A stretch of 64,000 nt of DNA from the NCBI RefSeq assembly GCF_028453695.1, contig NC_135779.1, positions 496,001 through 560,000 of the forward strand, given 5' to 3'. Positions 23,901-34,378 of the stretch are shown piece after piece. A program made the position numbers and the translations under genes. A model generated the notes under the pieces. That model saw only the letters and a list, made by a program, of their open reading frames with translations. It was not told the origin of the DNA and made no database searches. How positions within the stretch are numbered: the first letter of the stretch is position 1; every line of letters starts with the position of its first letter. This DNA comes from Augochlora pura. Its lineage: Eukaryota; Arthropoda; Insecta; Hymenoptera; Halictidae.

Positions 23901-26900
23901 GAGGGTACAACGTCACTTACACAGAAGTAAGAACGAATAAATCGAAAAGCATAACTATAGACGATCATACGGCAAATTCCTATGTGTTAGAAAGTATGGA
24001 AGAATATGCTCTCTACGAGGTTGTAATGCAAGCGTTTAACGATGTTGGATCTTCTACGGTAAGCCCTAAAGCCGTTGAAAGGACTCGAGAAGCAGGTAGG
24101 ACATGTTCGTATGATTTTATCATACATTGTTTCTAGATACTGAGATATACTGTCATTTTTAGTTCCTTCAATGGGTCCCATCAATGTAGAAGCAAACGCG
24201 ACCTCTTCTACGACTATACTAGTGAAATGGGGTGATGTTCCTATAGAACATCAGAACGGACAAATAGAAGGGTTCAAAGTTTACTATGGCGCAAATGCTA
24301 GATCTGCATTCCAATACAAAAACATTCCAAGTAATACTACCTTTACGACCACTTTGACAGAACTTAGGAAGTTTGTTCAATATCATGTACAAGTATTAGC
24401 TTATACGAGACTTGGCGATGGCACATTGAGCACACCACCTGTAAGAGTACAAACGTTTGAAGATGGTATGTTTTATTAATTAGTAAGGAGTGTGCATTCC
24501 CTTGGCAAAATCTAATAATGAACTTCAAAAATTTTAGCTCCGGGACCTCCATCGAATGTATCATTCCCTGATGTAAGTTTCACTACTGCTCGCATTATTT
24601 GGGATACGCCGGAAGACCCAAATGGAGAGATCTTAGCGTACAAAGTTATGTTCCATTTAAATAGTAGTCAGGATCATCAATTTTCCAAAGAATTTCCTGC
24701 GTCCGATCGAACTTTTAGGTATGATTGATTACTTCTACTTTGCTTTTCGGTTTTCATGTACCACTTTACATAAAGGTAAAAGCTTACTAAATCCTCCCTT
24801 TTTATATATATTTTCAGAGCAACCAGTTTGGAACCAGAGAAGTATTACATGTTTTCTGTGACAGCACAGACAAGGTTGGGCTGGGGTAAAACAGCGTACG
24901 CCCTTGTTTTCACTACAAACAACAGGGAACGTCCTCAGGCGCCATCGATGCCTCAAGTCAGCAGATCTCAAGTACAAAGTCGACAAATTACATTCTCTTG
25001 GACACCTGGGCGCGATGGATTTGCACCGCTGCGGTGATTATTTTTATTCTGAATACAAAATCTATAATTTTACGTGAAAAGTTTGCATGAATAATTATTT
25101 ACTTTTCAGTTACTATACGGTGCAACAATCAGAAAATGCAGGACCGTTTCAAACAATTCCTGAAAGAGTAGAACCAACCTTGACGTCTTACACAGCGAAT
25201 AATCTGAAACCCTTTACGCTTTATCAATTCAGAATACAGGCTACCAACGACATAGGACCATCGACTTGGAGTACAGAGTCCATTGAGGTTCAAACTTTAC
25301 CAGCAGGTACATAATTTTATTTTTTTTATTGAATATCTTTAAAACAGCAAATTAATTTATTGCAATGTCTGCTTACAGCACCTTCTCGTGGTGTCACTGG
25401 TCTGAAAGTTGTACCAATAACAACATCCAGTATAGAAGTTCATTGGAACGTCATAGACGAAGTATATTGGAGCGGAGATCATGCTACAGGTGGCTACCGA
25501 GTCATCTATCAACCAGTTTCCGATTTTCCGACTGCTCTTCAGGATACACCAAAAGAAGAAATTCTAGGAATAAAGGCTACAAAAATTGTGCTAAGTGACT
25601 TAACTGAGGATAGATATTATGAAGTTGTTGTACTACCCTTTAACTCTGAAGGAGAAGGTCCCTCAAGTCCTCCCGTGACCGTATACGTTGGAGAAGCAGT
25701 TCCAACTGGAGAACCGCAACATTTAAAAGCCGAACCAATTTCGTCAACAGAAGTGCTTTTACGGTGGAAACCACCGCAAGCTAATATGCAGAACGGAGAC
25801 CTATTAGGATACAAAGTAGTTGTTATTGTCTATTAATTACTATTTATCGATTTCATAGATGTACTTATAAGTTTTGTTTTCAGATTTTTTATCTGGTAAC
25901 CGATTCCCCTCAAGAATTAGAAAACAAACTAGAGGAGGAAATAGAAGTTGTGCCGGCTTCGTACTTAACGCATAGTCTAGTCTTCCTGGACAAATACACG
26001 GAGTATCGCATTCAAGTCTTGGCATTTAATCCTGCTGGTGATGGTCCTAGATCTCCACCAATCACTGTTAGAACTAAGCAGGTATATTAAATACTAATTC
26101 TTAAACACTGATTAAAGGGTTCAACCTATTAATTGGCCAAATAATAACACTATTTGTAGGATTTACCGGGACCACCTCACAATCTCCAATTCTCAGAAAT
26201 AACAATGACCAGTCTGCGTGTCTCTTGGGAAGCGCCAAAATCACGGAACGGTGAAATAGTTGGTTACATTGTCACTTATGAAACAGCAGAGCAAAATGAC
26301 CGTACGTTCCAATGAACTTAAATTGTCGCCAACGTTCCATGTAACTAGTGATTTACAATGCTTCCTATCGTTCCAGGTTTCAGTAAGCAAGTTAAGCAGA
26401 AGGTAACAGAGACTAGTTTGTTGATACAACCTCTTGAAGAGGAGGAAACATATACCTTCATGGTTCGGGCTCAGACCATTGACTTTGGGCCACCCATATC
26501 AGGAAATGTTACTACGGGACCACAAGAAGGTTCGCCAGTGGCACCTACTAATCTTGCTGTCACCAAGACAGTGTCTAGTGTTGAATTACAATGGACTAAT
26601 GGTGCTTCCGGGAAAGGACCTATTTTAGGATATTACATTGAAACACGTCGAAAAGGTGAAGACTTAAAGTATTGTTACGTTATGGCTACATATAATTTGG
26701 AATTGTAAAAATAGATTGTTGACAACTTGAAAAAAAATTATCAGAAGCTCTAAAGAATATTACTTTCTCTACTAATGCTATCTTTTTTGTAATGGTATAG
26801 CGATGGAAGAGTGGCAGCATTGTAAGTGTCAATGCACGTAAATATATTGAGCGTCAGTTATTGTGTTAGATCGTCTCAGCAGTATAATATGATTTGTTAG

Positions 26901-28523
26901 TGTTACAATACCGCTTCCTGTTTGTATTTATAATAATATGTGATTATATTTTCGTTAGTGGTATTTGTACTATTGACTGCATGATGATGTCATAGCATGA
27001 CATTTTCCATGGATTCTACCTAGACATTCATCGAGAATCTTGACTTTGAATGCTGCTGTTTAATGTAACCAACTGGATAGTTGAAGTTTGATTTGTTTAG
27101 ATAACAGTATTCCTACCGTCTTCGAACATTACTAGTCCCTACATTTAATATCTCATTAACGCTCCACAAACGTGTAATATAGAAAATGAAATGTAACTGT
27201 GCAAGTTTTCATTTTCAAAATTTGAATCGATCACATTAGAAGACGTAAATTAAATATTGAGTAGCGAGAAAACTAAAATCTTATGCGACAGAAGGAGTGT
27301 ATTGTATTTTTTATTGCGCTATACAGCTCCAAGAAAACCTGCAGAAGTTTTCGACTGCGTTGCGAAATTTACTGTCACACGAAGACAAATATTATATATG
27401 TATTTCTGTTTATAGATGACAGTCGTTGGCAGACAATAGTACGTAGCAGTAATGGGCCGTTGACAGAGTATTCAATATCTTACCAAAATCTGCTTCCATC
27501 GACGTCATATCTCTTCAGAGTGATATCGTACAATCGCTATGGGATTAGCTATCCAGCGTATTCGACGGAAACGGTAAATAATATAACGTCACAAATGTCA
27601 AAAAAATTCTAAAATATCTAAACATTAATCTGTTATTGTTATAGATATTAACTCCTTCAAAACTATATCTTGAATATGCATATCTACAACACAGACCATT
27701 CTACAGGCAAACATGGTTCATGGTAACTTTAGCTGCAGCCTCAATTATAATTATCATAATGGTAATAGCGGTGTTATGCGTGAAAAGTAAAAGTTACAAA
27801 TATAAACGTACGTATTTAAAAACATGATATGATTTATACATTTGTTATGTGTATATTAATTTTATTAAAAATGATTATTTCAGAAGAAGCACAAAAGACA
27901 CTAGAGGAGTCCATGGCAATGGATACAGATGATAGACAGGAGTCTGATTTAGAGCTCTACAGGTCAAGGCAAGGAGGCGGTGCTATCAATATGGGCAACG
28001 CTTGCGGTGGTACCTTGGGCAAAAGGAGTACTTTGGCAAGAAAGTCCATGCATCCACCTCCTCCTACAATGTTAGGTAAATCACCTCCCAGACCCTCGCC
28101 AGCGTCAGTCGCTTATCACAGCGATGAAGAGAGTCTAAAGGGTTACGACGAAAATCCTGATGACAGTAGTGTTACAGAAAAACCTTCCGAAATTAGTTCG
28201 ACAGATTCTCAGGTAAGTAATGCTCACACAATGCTAAGAGATACTGCAAACACTTTTCATTGTCACGCTGTCTGTTACAGGGATCTGAAAGTGAGAATGA
28301 AAGCGTCCAGTCGGACCCACATTCCTTTGTGAATCATTACGCTAACGTGAATGATTCTTTAAGACAGTCGTGGAAACGACAGAAACCAGTTAGAAACTAC
28401 TCGTCATACACTGACTCCGAGCCTGAAGGCAGTGCCGTTGTCAGCTTAAACGGAGGTCAAATTATTATGAATAATATGGCAAGGTCGAGAGCGCCTTTGC
28501 CCGGTTTTTCATCGTTCGTATAA
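17978..28523 (+). CDS. sdk: Sidekick, Ig/FN3 synaptic adhesion protein (5'-partial)
   Basis: A homophilic adhesion protein of synapses and tricellular adherens junctions. Hand-built exons: 17978-18073, 18857-19036, 19132-19342, 19416-19589, 19653-19861, 19935-20085, 20156-20283, 20393-20503 (cassette), 21170-21289, 21350-21505, 21657-21783, 21863-22164, 22240-22425, 22489-23783, 23867-24095, 24163-24465, 24538-24718, 24818-25033, 25110-25306, 25379-25815, 25884-26081, 26160-26301, 26377-26655, 27416-27573, 27645-27807, 27884-28212, 28281-28523. All junctions keep phase. The translation reads as 6 Ig domains (YYCVAMNE, CLAINEAG and YTCIRANEAG mark the Cys-containing strands), then 13 FN3 repeats, the canonical Sidekick layout. 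One membrane helix follows (WFMVTLAAASIIIIIMVIAV), then a tail of about 200 aa ending GFSSFV, the family's PDZ-binding end. The signal-peptide exon is missing: the first exon here starts in phase 1 inside Ig1. About 2173 codons are visible, against roughly 2200 for full-length relatives. Confidence 0.97.
20393..20503 (+). CDS. sdk: sdk in-frame cassette exon between Ig4 and Ig5
   Basis: The exon is 111 nt and phase 1 on both sides, so it can be skipped without a frame change. The acceptor is GGGGCAG and the donor GTAAGA. It adds 37 residues, very basic (SRLKNRVARW and RQSDRRFKF), in the linker between the fourth and fifth Ig domains. Without it, the upstream exon joins directly to the TSGPVMENGP start of Ig5. 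An unbroken frame with both splice sites supports a real exon. That it is alternatively used is inferred from its length and its non-domain content. Confidence 0.65.
26801..26821 (+). CDS. sdk: Candidate 21-nt microexon in the last FN3 of sdk
   Basis: Twenty-one nucleotides sit between a good acceptor (TCTTTTTTGTAATGGTATAG) and a near-perfect donor (GTAAGTGT), inside the 760-nt intron 26656-27415. Neighbouring exons meet in phase 1, so inclusion keeps the frame and replaces one Asp with AMEEWQHY next to DSRW. A TGC triplet precedes the pyrimidine tract, as seen upstream of neural microexons. No transcript evidence is available, and chance cannot be excluded. Confidence 0.4.
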
Positions 28524-30634
28524 ATGATTTTTAATACTGAGGACATAAAGCTTTTATTAAGTAGATAGGGTGCCGGTATAGCGTAACAACATTGTTCGAA
28601 ATCGTTACGCGAGGGACTAAGTTAGGGTGACGTTGTGCCGAACGCGGGATCGGTTACCGCAATTTAAAGTTAAAAATTGTTGCTCTAGAAAAGAAATTTT
28701 GAAATCGATGTATACACGAAAAGAGACTGGTTTGTTAAAAATTTGATCGTTCCCGTAGGGTAAAAAGATAGATTGGTAGAATTTTTGATAACTTTCGGCA
28801 CTGGAATGAACACACACACACAGAGTTAAAGACTTACGTTGAAACGCGTGTTCATGAGTGTTTCACACACGCTACACTTCGGATAGTAATTTTAAATGCT
28901 TTTGGCACCACCATGTTGTGATATATTGAGATACATATTATTTATAATGCTAGTTAAGATCATACTGTGTATAATGAATATTTTTTACTTTTATTAAGTG
29001 AATCTGAATCAGAGTTGTTGCACGGATCTCTAAGAATAATGCAAATGATTGCATTCTTTTAACTGTAAGAGGAACATACTGTTCTACGCCATCTATTGAA
29101 TGTATTCGAAAAAAAACCGGTAGATTAATTATTGTTAACTAAACAAGGAATGACATGGTAATGAAAACTGCCAGAAATCACCGAGTAATTATAAAAATTT
29201 AAAAGAAACAATATTTTGAATACTAAATTAATATGACGAACGGGAAGTCCAATTGCAATTCCTATTTAAAGCTTCCCGATATTCATTGAAAAAAAAAGTT
29301 TTTTCTTTAATATTGCTAATGCAGAACATCGAATAGTAGGAAAATTATAATGTATAAGAAATCAACGTAGATTTATAATAGATAATTCACAATCAGGCCT
29401 ATCATATCAATTTTTAAGGACTTTCCTTTTTACTGAAGACATCCGAGTCTGATAATATTGTACTAAATAAATAGTGAAAAAAACACGGATGTTGAATGCG
29501 GCTGCGCGTGCATTTCTAAGTATTTATAAGGGACTTCTTATTATAATATATACTGTACATAAAAACTTATATTAACTACGAATTAGTGATATATACTGAT
29601 GCAACTGTACACTTAGTGCACAGCTTCGACAATGTTAGGACAAAATATCATGCTGAATAATCGATAGACAACGTGTAATTTATCTTTTCTTGAAATAGAT
29701 ACTTATCAGTTATTTTAATTTTTTTTTTTCAAATCTTGAAAAAAGCAGTTTGGCGTTAGTATCACTGCGCATATTTCTTATACGCAACTGGTTCAACATT
29801 CAGCAATAATATTAATTCATCTGTAGAATATAATACCATACATACAGTATTGCAAAACATCTTCATACCCAGTTCTACTCAATTTAGAACAGCTACTTTT
29901 CTTACCATAAAAGATTTGACTCACCGTCATTAGCCTTCCATAGATGAAAAATTAACTACGATTGAAAAGCATTTCAGACTGATATTGATACATATGTGAA
30001 ATGTTTTTCTTTGTTTAGTATCAATTTTATAATAAGTAGCAATACAAAGAAAATATACGTGACGTTTCATAATGCTAGAAAAGAAAAATCATGAGAAATA
30101 TTCTTCTGTGACAATATGCAGTGAAACTTAGAAATTCGTTACGAATAATAAAAATTGTGTTGAAGACATACGATTATGATTAATGATTTAGTGGCAGCTA
30201 TGAATAAAAATTGATGAATTATCCTTAAAATTAAAAGTTGACGAGGTTAACATGTGTCATAAGCTAGACAGCAAGTTGTTTGTATTTTGAACGCGTCATT
30301 CTATAAGTTGAAAGACTTGCTTTCTAGTTTCGATTAATTATAGCATTAATTTTACTATTTGTTAGCATCTGTCGTCATTACCGTCCTGTGTCATAATAAA
30401 ATAATTTTTTTATTCCGAAAAATCTCTGCAACACTGCCAATATTTTAGTTCAAGAACGAAAATAGTTCATACATTTCTATGTACCGATAGCATATTTAAT
30501 CAAAGCGCATTTGAAGCATAATATACATGTACAAGATATTTCAAATACATGTTAATCTTTTAATAAAATTTATGCAATTTTATTGATAGTGCTTTATTGT
30601 ACTTCTGACCATAGAAATTAAGAAATCGAATAAA
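28524..30634 (+). other. sdk: sdk 3'UTR (extent inferred)
   Basis: An AT-rich, gene-free stretch between the sdk stop and the tail of the convergent AIMP2 gene. AATAAA hexamers at 29466-29471, 30562-30567 and 30629-30634 are candidate poly(A) signals. Use of the last would place the sdk end almost on, or over, the AIMP2 terminal exon. The end point is not determined. Confidence 0.5.
30562..30567 (+). terminator. Candidate sdk poly(A) signal AATAAA
   Basis: AATAAA on the sdk strand, about 2.0 kb after the stop codon and 86 bases before the end of the AIMP2 terminal exon. One of several candidates. Confidence 0.4.
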
Positions 30635-30652
30635 TAATTAGTAAAAAAAACA

Positions 30653-30658
30653 TTTATT
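30653..30658 (-). terminator. AIMP2 poly(A) signal overlapping its stop codon
   Basis: On the minus strand the last codons read TAC CAA TAA A, so the hexamer AATAAA contains the TAA stop. If used, the 3'UTR would be only about 10-30 nt. A second AATAAA on the same strand at about 30588-30593 is the alternative. Confidence 0.5.
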
Positions 30659-32605
30659 GGTAAAAACGTTTCTCACAATCTGCAAACCATTTTTCAAATT
30701 TTGGCGGACACTTTGGAAAGACTTGTTTAATTGTACTCCATACTGCAATGTCTGCTATGTCAGGCTCCGTTTTATCAGACAAATTATTTAACTTGTCAAC
30801 TAATAGTAACAGTAATTCCTGTTTTTTCTTCATTGTACTTTGCAACTGTATTGAATGACACAAATCTAATATCCAGTCAATCCTATTTACATTTTCTGGG
30901 CACTTGGAATTCTCATAATTATGTGAGCTTATTAGCCTACTAATGTATCTTAAAAAATTGATTTCACCGTTTATGCTGTAACCATGTAGGCCAGTTATAA
31001 GTTCAAGATCCGTAACTGCAAATAAAAATATGCATAAAAATGCATTCACTTGAGATCTTATTGATCTACTCATATAAATAAATTTTACCATCTTTCCAGA
31101 TCAATTGTAACTTAATAAGATTTTCTCTAGGAAACTGTGACACTGACTGATCAAATGAAGGAACATTTTCATTAATACTTGAGTGGACATAAGTTTGTAT
31201 TCTAATATCAGTGTCCATCCACACTCTCTGTAAAGCTAATGTGGAGTAAGGAAACATCTTTGGGTTCACATTTATGATAAAGTTTACATCCACTGCATCC
31301 TGGAAAAGTTAATAGCAATATGTTACCGGTGTAATTTTGTGTTTCAAAAATTGGTTAATCGAATAGTACCTGACTTTCGCTGCTTTTATCAACTTCAGCA
31401 GTTTGATTGGTTCGCTTTAATAAATTACATAGGGTCGAAACCTGTTTCTTGAGTTCTGCAAGCTGAGCCAGTATTTTCTCCTGTCTTGCTTCTAACAAAC
31501 TATATTCTGGTAGTGGACTCTGAAATAAAATATGGTTTTATTATATGCTTAACAGGTATATTGCTATGCATTGCAGCAACAATTTCATAAACAATGTTCC
31601 CGAGTATACAGTACTACTTGAATGTACAGTGTCTTAATACTCTTTTAATTACACAATTTTTGTTCTTTTTGTATTATTTATCAACGACTAATTACTAGTG
31701 TTTCTAAACTAGCATATTATTTATAGTATACATAATGTGTATAGTATACATTATGTATAGTATACATAAATATATATATATAACAAATCACTGAAAAGTT
31801 CAGGTTGCTCAAACATGCTAGAATTCCAATGTACACTACTGCAAAAAATCTGACTATCCAAATAGTTTTTTAATCCACTATACATTTGTGATGAATGCAT
31901 AATAGGAAAAAATTTTTCTGAAAAAAAGGTACAAGAGTCATGGATTATAGATTTGACAGTTGACCAGTAACATTGTTGATTGGGACCAGTAAACAGCTAC
32001 ATGGTGCACACATAACAGTGGGTTACGTTTTCTGTGTGTTTGGTTATACAACTGTACTTTGTAGCTTTCAGTGCAGTTCTAATTTAGTAAGCTTGCCCTT
32101 CTTCTATAATAATTATCTCCATGTTTCCCGCTTATCCTTTGACCGAGCCGAATTTTTCGTGTACGGTAGCCGCGGTAGTGTCCTGTTAGACGAAAAATTG
32201 GAGGGGCACGCATCGATCAAGCCTGTAGAACCATATTCCCGGTCGATCGTGATTAGTGCTTGTGGAAATTTTGGGAGGAGTCATGCACAACAAGCTCGAG
32301 GCAGAGGAAAGGCTTGCAGCTACCATGCACGATCGAAGCGTGAGTAAAAAAACCATTCGATTGTAGTATAATTAGCGTAATGCGCATTTTCGTGCCGGAA
32401 TGAGGAACAGAATGATGAAAACCTTTAAAAAGCTGATAACCTGCTCTGTGATATCAGGTACGATCTTGTTCACGGCTTCCGTATGGTCGTCCCTGGATCG
32501 TTCCTTGTGAATATTTCGCATTTGGTACATCGTTTTCGAGTGATGCAACGTGTCCGGAAGAATGACAACCGGTTTCAAGACGTACATCGCCATTTCATTG
32601 CGCAT
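30654..32605 (-). CDS. AIMP2: AIMP2 (p38/JTV1), multisynthetase complex scaffold
   Basis: A non-catalytic scaffold of the cytosolic multi-aminoacyl-tRNA-synthetase complex. Minus-strand exons: 32441-32605, 31370-31519, 31089-31299 and 30654-31015, all in phase, giving 295 aa (human AIMP2 is 320). The N-terminus carries the MYVLKPV and MYQMRNIH motifs that in relatives contact lysyl-tRNA synthetase. A coiled coil follows (EARQEKILAQLAELKKQV, about residues 60-90), then a thioredoxin-like part (FIINVNPK, KLQLIWKD). The C-terminus is GST-C-like (DIADIAVWSTIKQ, KFEKWFADCEK). The start could be the first Met (32605) or the Met six codons on (MYVLKP), where relatives begin. It is convergent with sdk and head to head with E(bx). 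Identity rests on motif order recalled from the family. Confidence 0.93.
31722..31782. repeat. ~17-bp palindromic tandem repeat in AIMP2 intron 1
   Basis: Three copies of TATAGTATACAT-AATGTG-type units (starting at 31722, 31740 and 31756) end in a TATA run. GTATAC makes each unit partly self-complementary. The host intron is 31520-32440. Confidence 0.8.
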
Positions 32606-34378
32606 TTCGATCGTCTCGGCGTTCGTTAATTCGTAAAAAAAAACAATTTGTGCTCACAATTGATCATTACACTCTCGCTCGTCTTTTGTATTTCTCGATT
32701 TTCGTTAGACAGCCATTTTTCTTTCATCCCCCACCACCTGTCACCGTCTCGATCCTGTATCCCTGTGTCGCCGCTGCTGACTTTCCAACAACCACTGACC
32801 AACGCCGACATCCGCTTTCAAAGATGGCGCCGCAACTCTTATTCGCAAAATTACATGATGCAGAAATCTCGTTGCTCCAATTCAAATTTTTGCATCACAT
32901 TTCTATTAGGTTTGCGTGTTCAGCGAATTATTCGATCCAAGGAAACAAGTAATTCTTTTTTTTTTAATAGGAAGTAAAATGTCAATGCAAGCATTACCAG
33001 GAATTCTTTATGTTTTTTAACTGCATTTGTGAGTTATAATTTCTTTGTTGGAATGTTTGTGTATGTTTCTTGATAAGTAAAATTTCTTTTGTGGTTGTCA
33101 AGTATATTAATAGGAATTATTTGTGTAATGTACCAATTGGCAGCATTCACGCTATGTTTCGATTTTTAATGCATTTTCTTTAAGTTTCCATAGTTAACTT
33201 TTAAGTATAATTCTTTATTTTGCATAATATAATTGAGTATATACGAAGGAAAATCATCGACAACTGTGACTTTTACAATAATTGAATAGACGCTACAAGA
33301 TTCGAGTTCGAACATTACACAATTCTGGTTTCGAACGCCGAAGATGTCGCGTTAGTCGCCTGTTTCTCTAAAAACTCCACGAATGAATTATTAAAAAATT
33401 TACCGGACAAACACGTTGAAAATGTTCTCTGTTAAAAAATATGATGATTTTTAATTGATACCATGGTACATGTTAAAAAAATCTGTACCGACATAACGAG
33501 ATACGAGAAATTGGAGGTCAGGTGGTGTCCTCTGTCGAAGCTTCTCCTGAACTAAGGTTAGATTTCTCTCTTGCGGGTAATAGAGAATTTGTGTAATTGG
33601 GTTCACGAATTATGTAGCTGCTCGATTTATGACCCGTAAAAACTCTGGTGAATTAAAATACGAGTGATCAGACGCAAAGTGAAGGAAACAGCGCGAGGAA
33701 AAAGCGAAGGTTTTTATCGGAAGTGCGGTTAGAATACGCGTTTTTCCAACCGCGCATGTCGCCACCTATTGTTGATCTGACAGGATCTTGTGTAGTTACG
33801 GTGAAAGCGATTGGATCTTCTGTACGTTTCGTGAGAAATTAAAAAGCGATCAAACGGTTCCCAGATCGCGTGAATCCCATTGAAACACGGCCGCAGGGGA
33901 TGCGATCGAGTCGTAGATTACTCTGAGCAGCGAACGATAAAATTTCATCGAAGATTTCGTTTAGATTTTAAGTAGATGCGTTCGAGGCCAGACATGGCGG
34001 CGATTCAATGAACCAATTGGAGCAGCGCTCTCTTAGAAGATCCGATATTGTAAATACCCTTTACACTCGCGTCAGTGAATGATTTTCCGTACATAGTTTC
34101 GTCGTTATCGGTTGGAAAATCGGGTTTTTATTATTGTGGGCGGGTGATCGTCGTTCGTCGATAGGAAAATAGAAGCCACGCGAGATCGTACCGAGCAGTT
34201 AATCATGAAAGAATTGTGTTTGGTCACGTGACCGTAGCCGAAAAATGGCGCAAAGATCAGAGTACAAACATGAGTTCCATTTCATTGCTACGGTGTCATT
34301 TGTATTTGTTTACAAGCGCGCGTTTTCACAAACCACGTGTTAAGTAAGTGCCATTTCGTTGACAGTGCGTGACGGACA
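32606..34378. promoter_or_regulatory. Shared upstream region of AIMP2 (-) and E(bx) (+)
   Basis: This 1.77-kb divergent intergenic region must contain both 5'UTRs and promoters. Features seen are AAGATGGC (32821-32828), ACATGGC (33992-33998) and AAAATGGC (34242-34249), all matching the PHO/YY1 core on the minus strand, and two CACGTG E-boxes at about 34224-34229 and 34335-34340. There is no TATA box near either start codon. Transcription start sites are not determined, and 5'UTR introns cannot be excluded. Confidence 0.5.
34222..34233. promoter_or_regulatory. 12-bp palindromic E-box GGTCACGTGACC
   Basis: A perfect dyad containing GTCACGTGAC, the extended form bound by MITF/TFE-type and USF-type bHLH-zip factors (CLEAR-like). 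It lies about 150 bp before the E(bx) start codon. Function is inferred from the motif only. Confidence 0.5.

Noticed and set aside
31973..32347. 124-aa + strand frame inside AIMP2 intron 1
   Set aside because: No domain or splice partner, and it lies antisense within an intron whose neighbouring exons are well supported.
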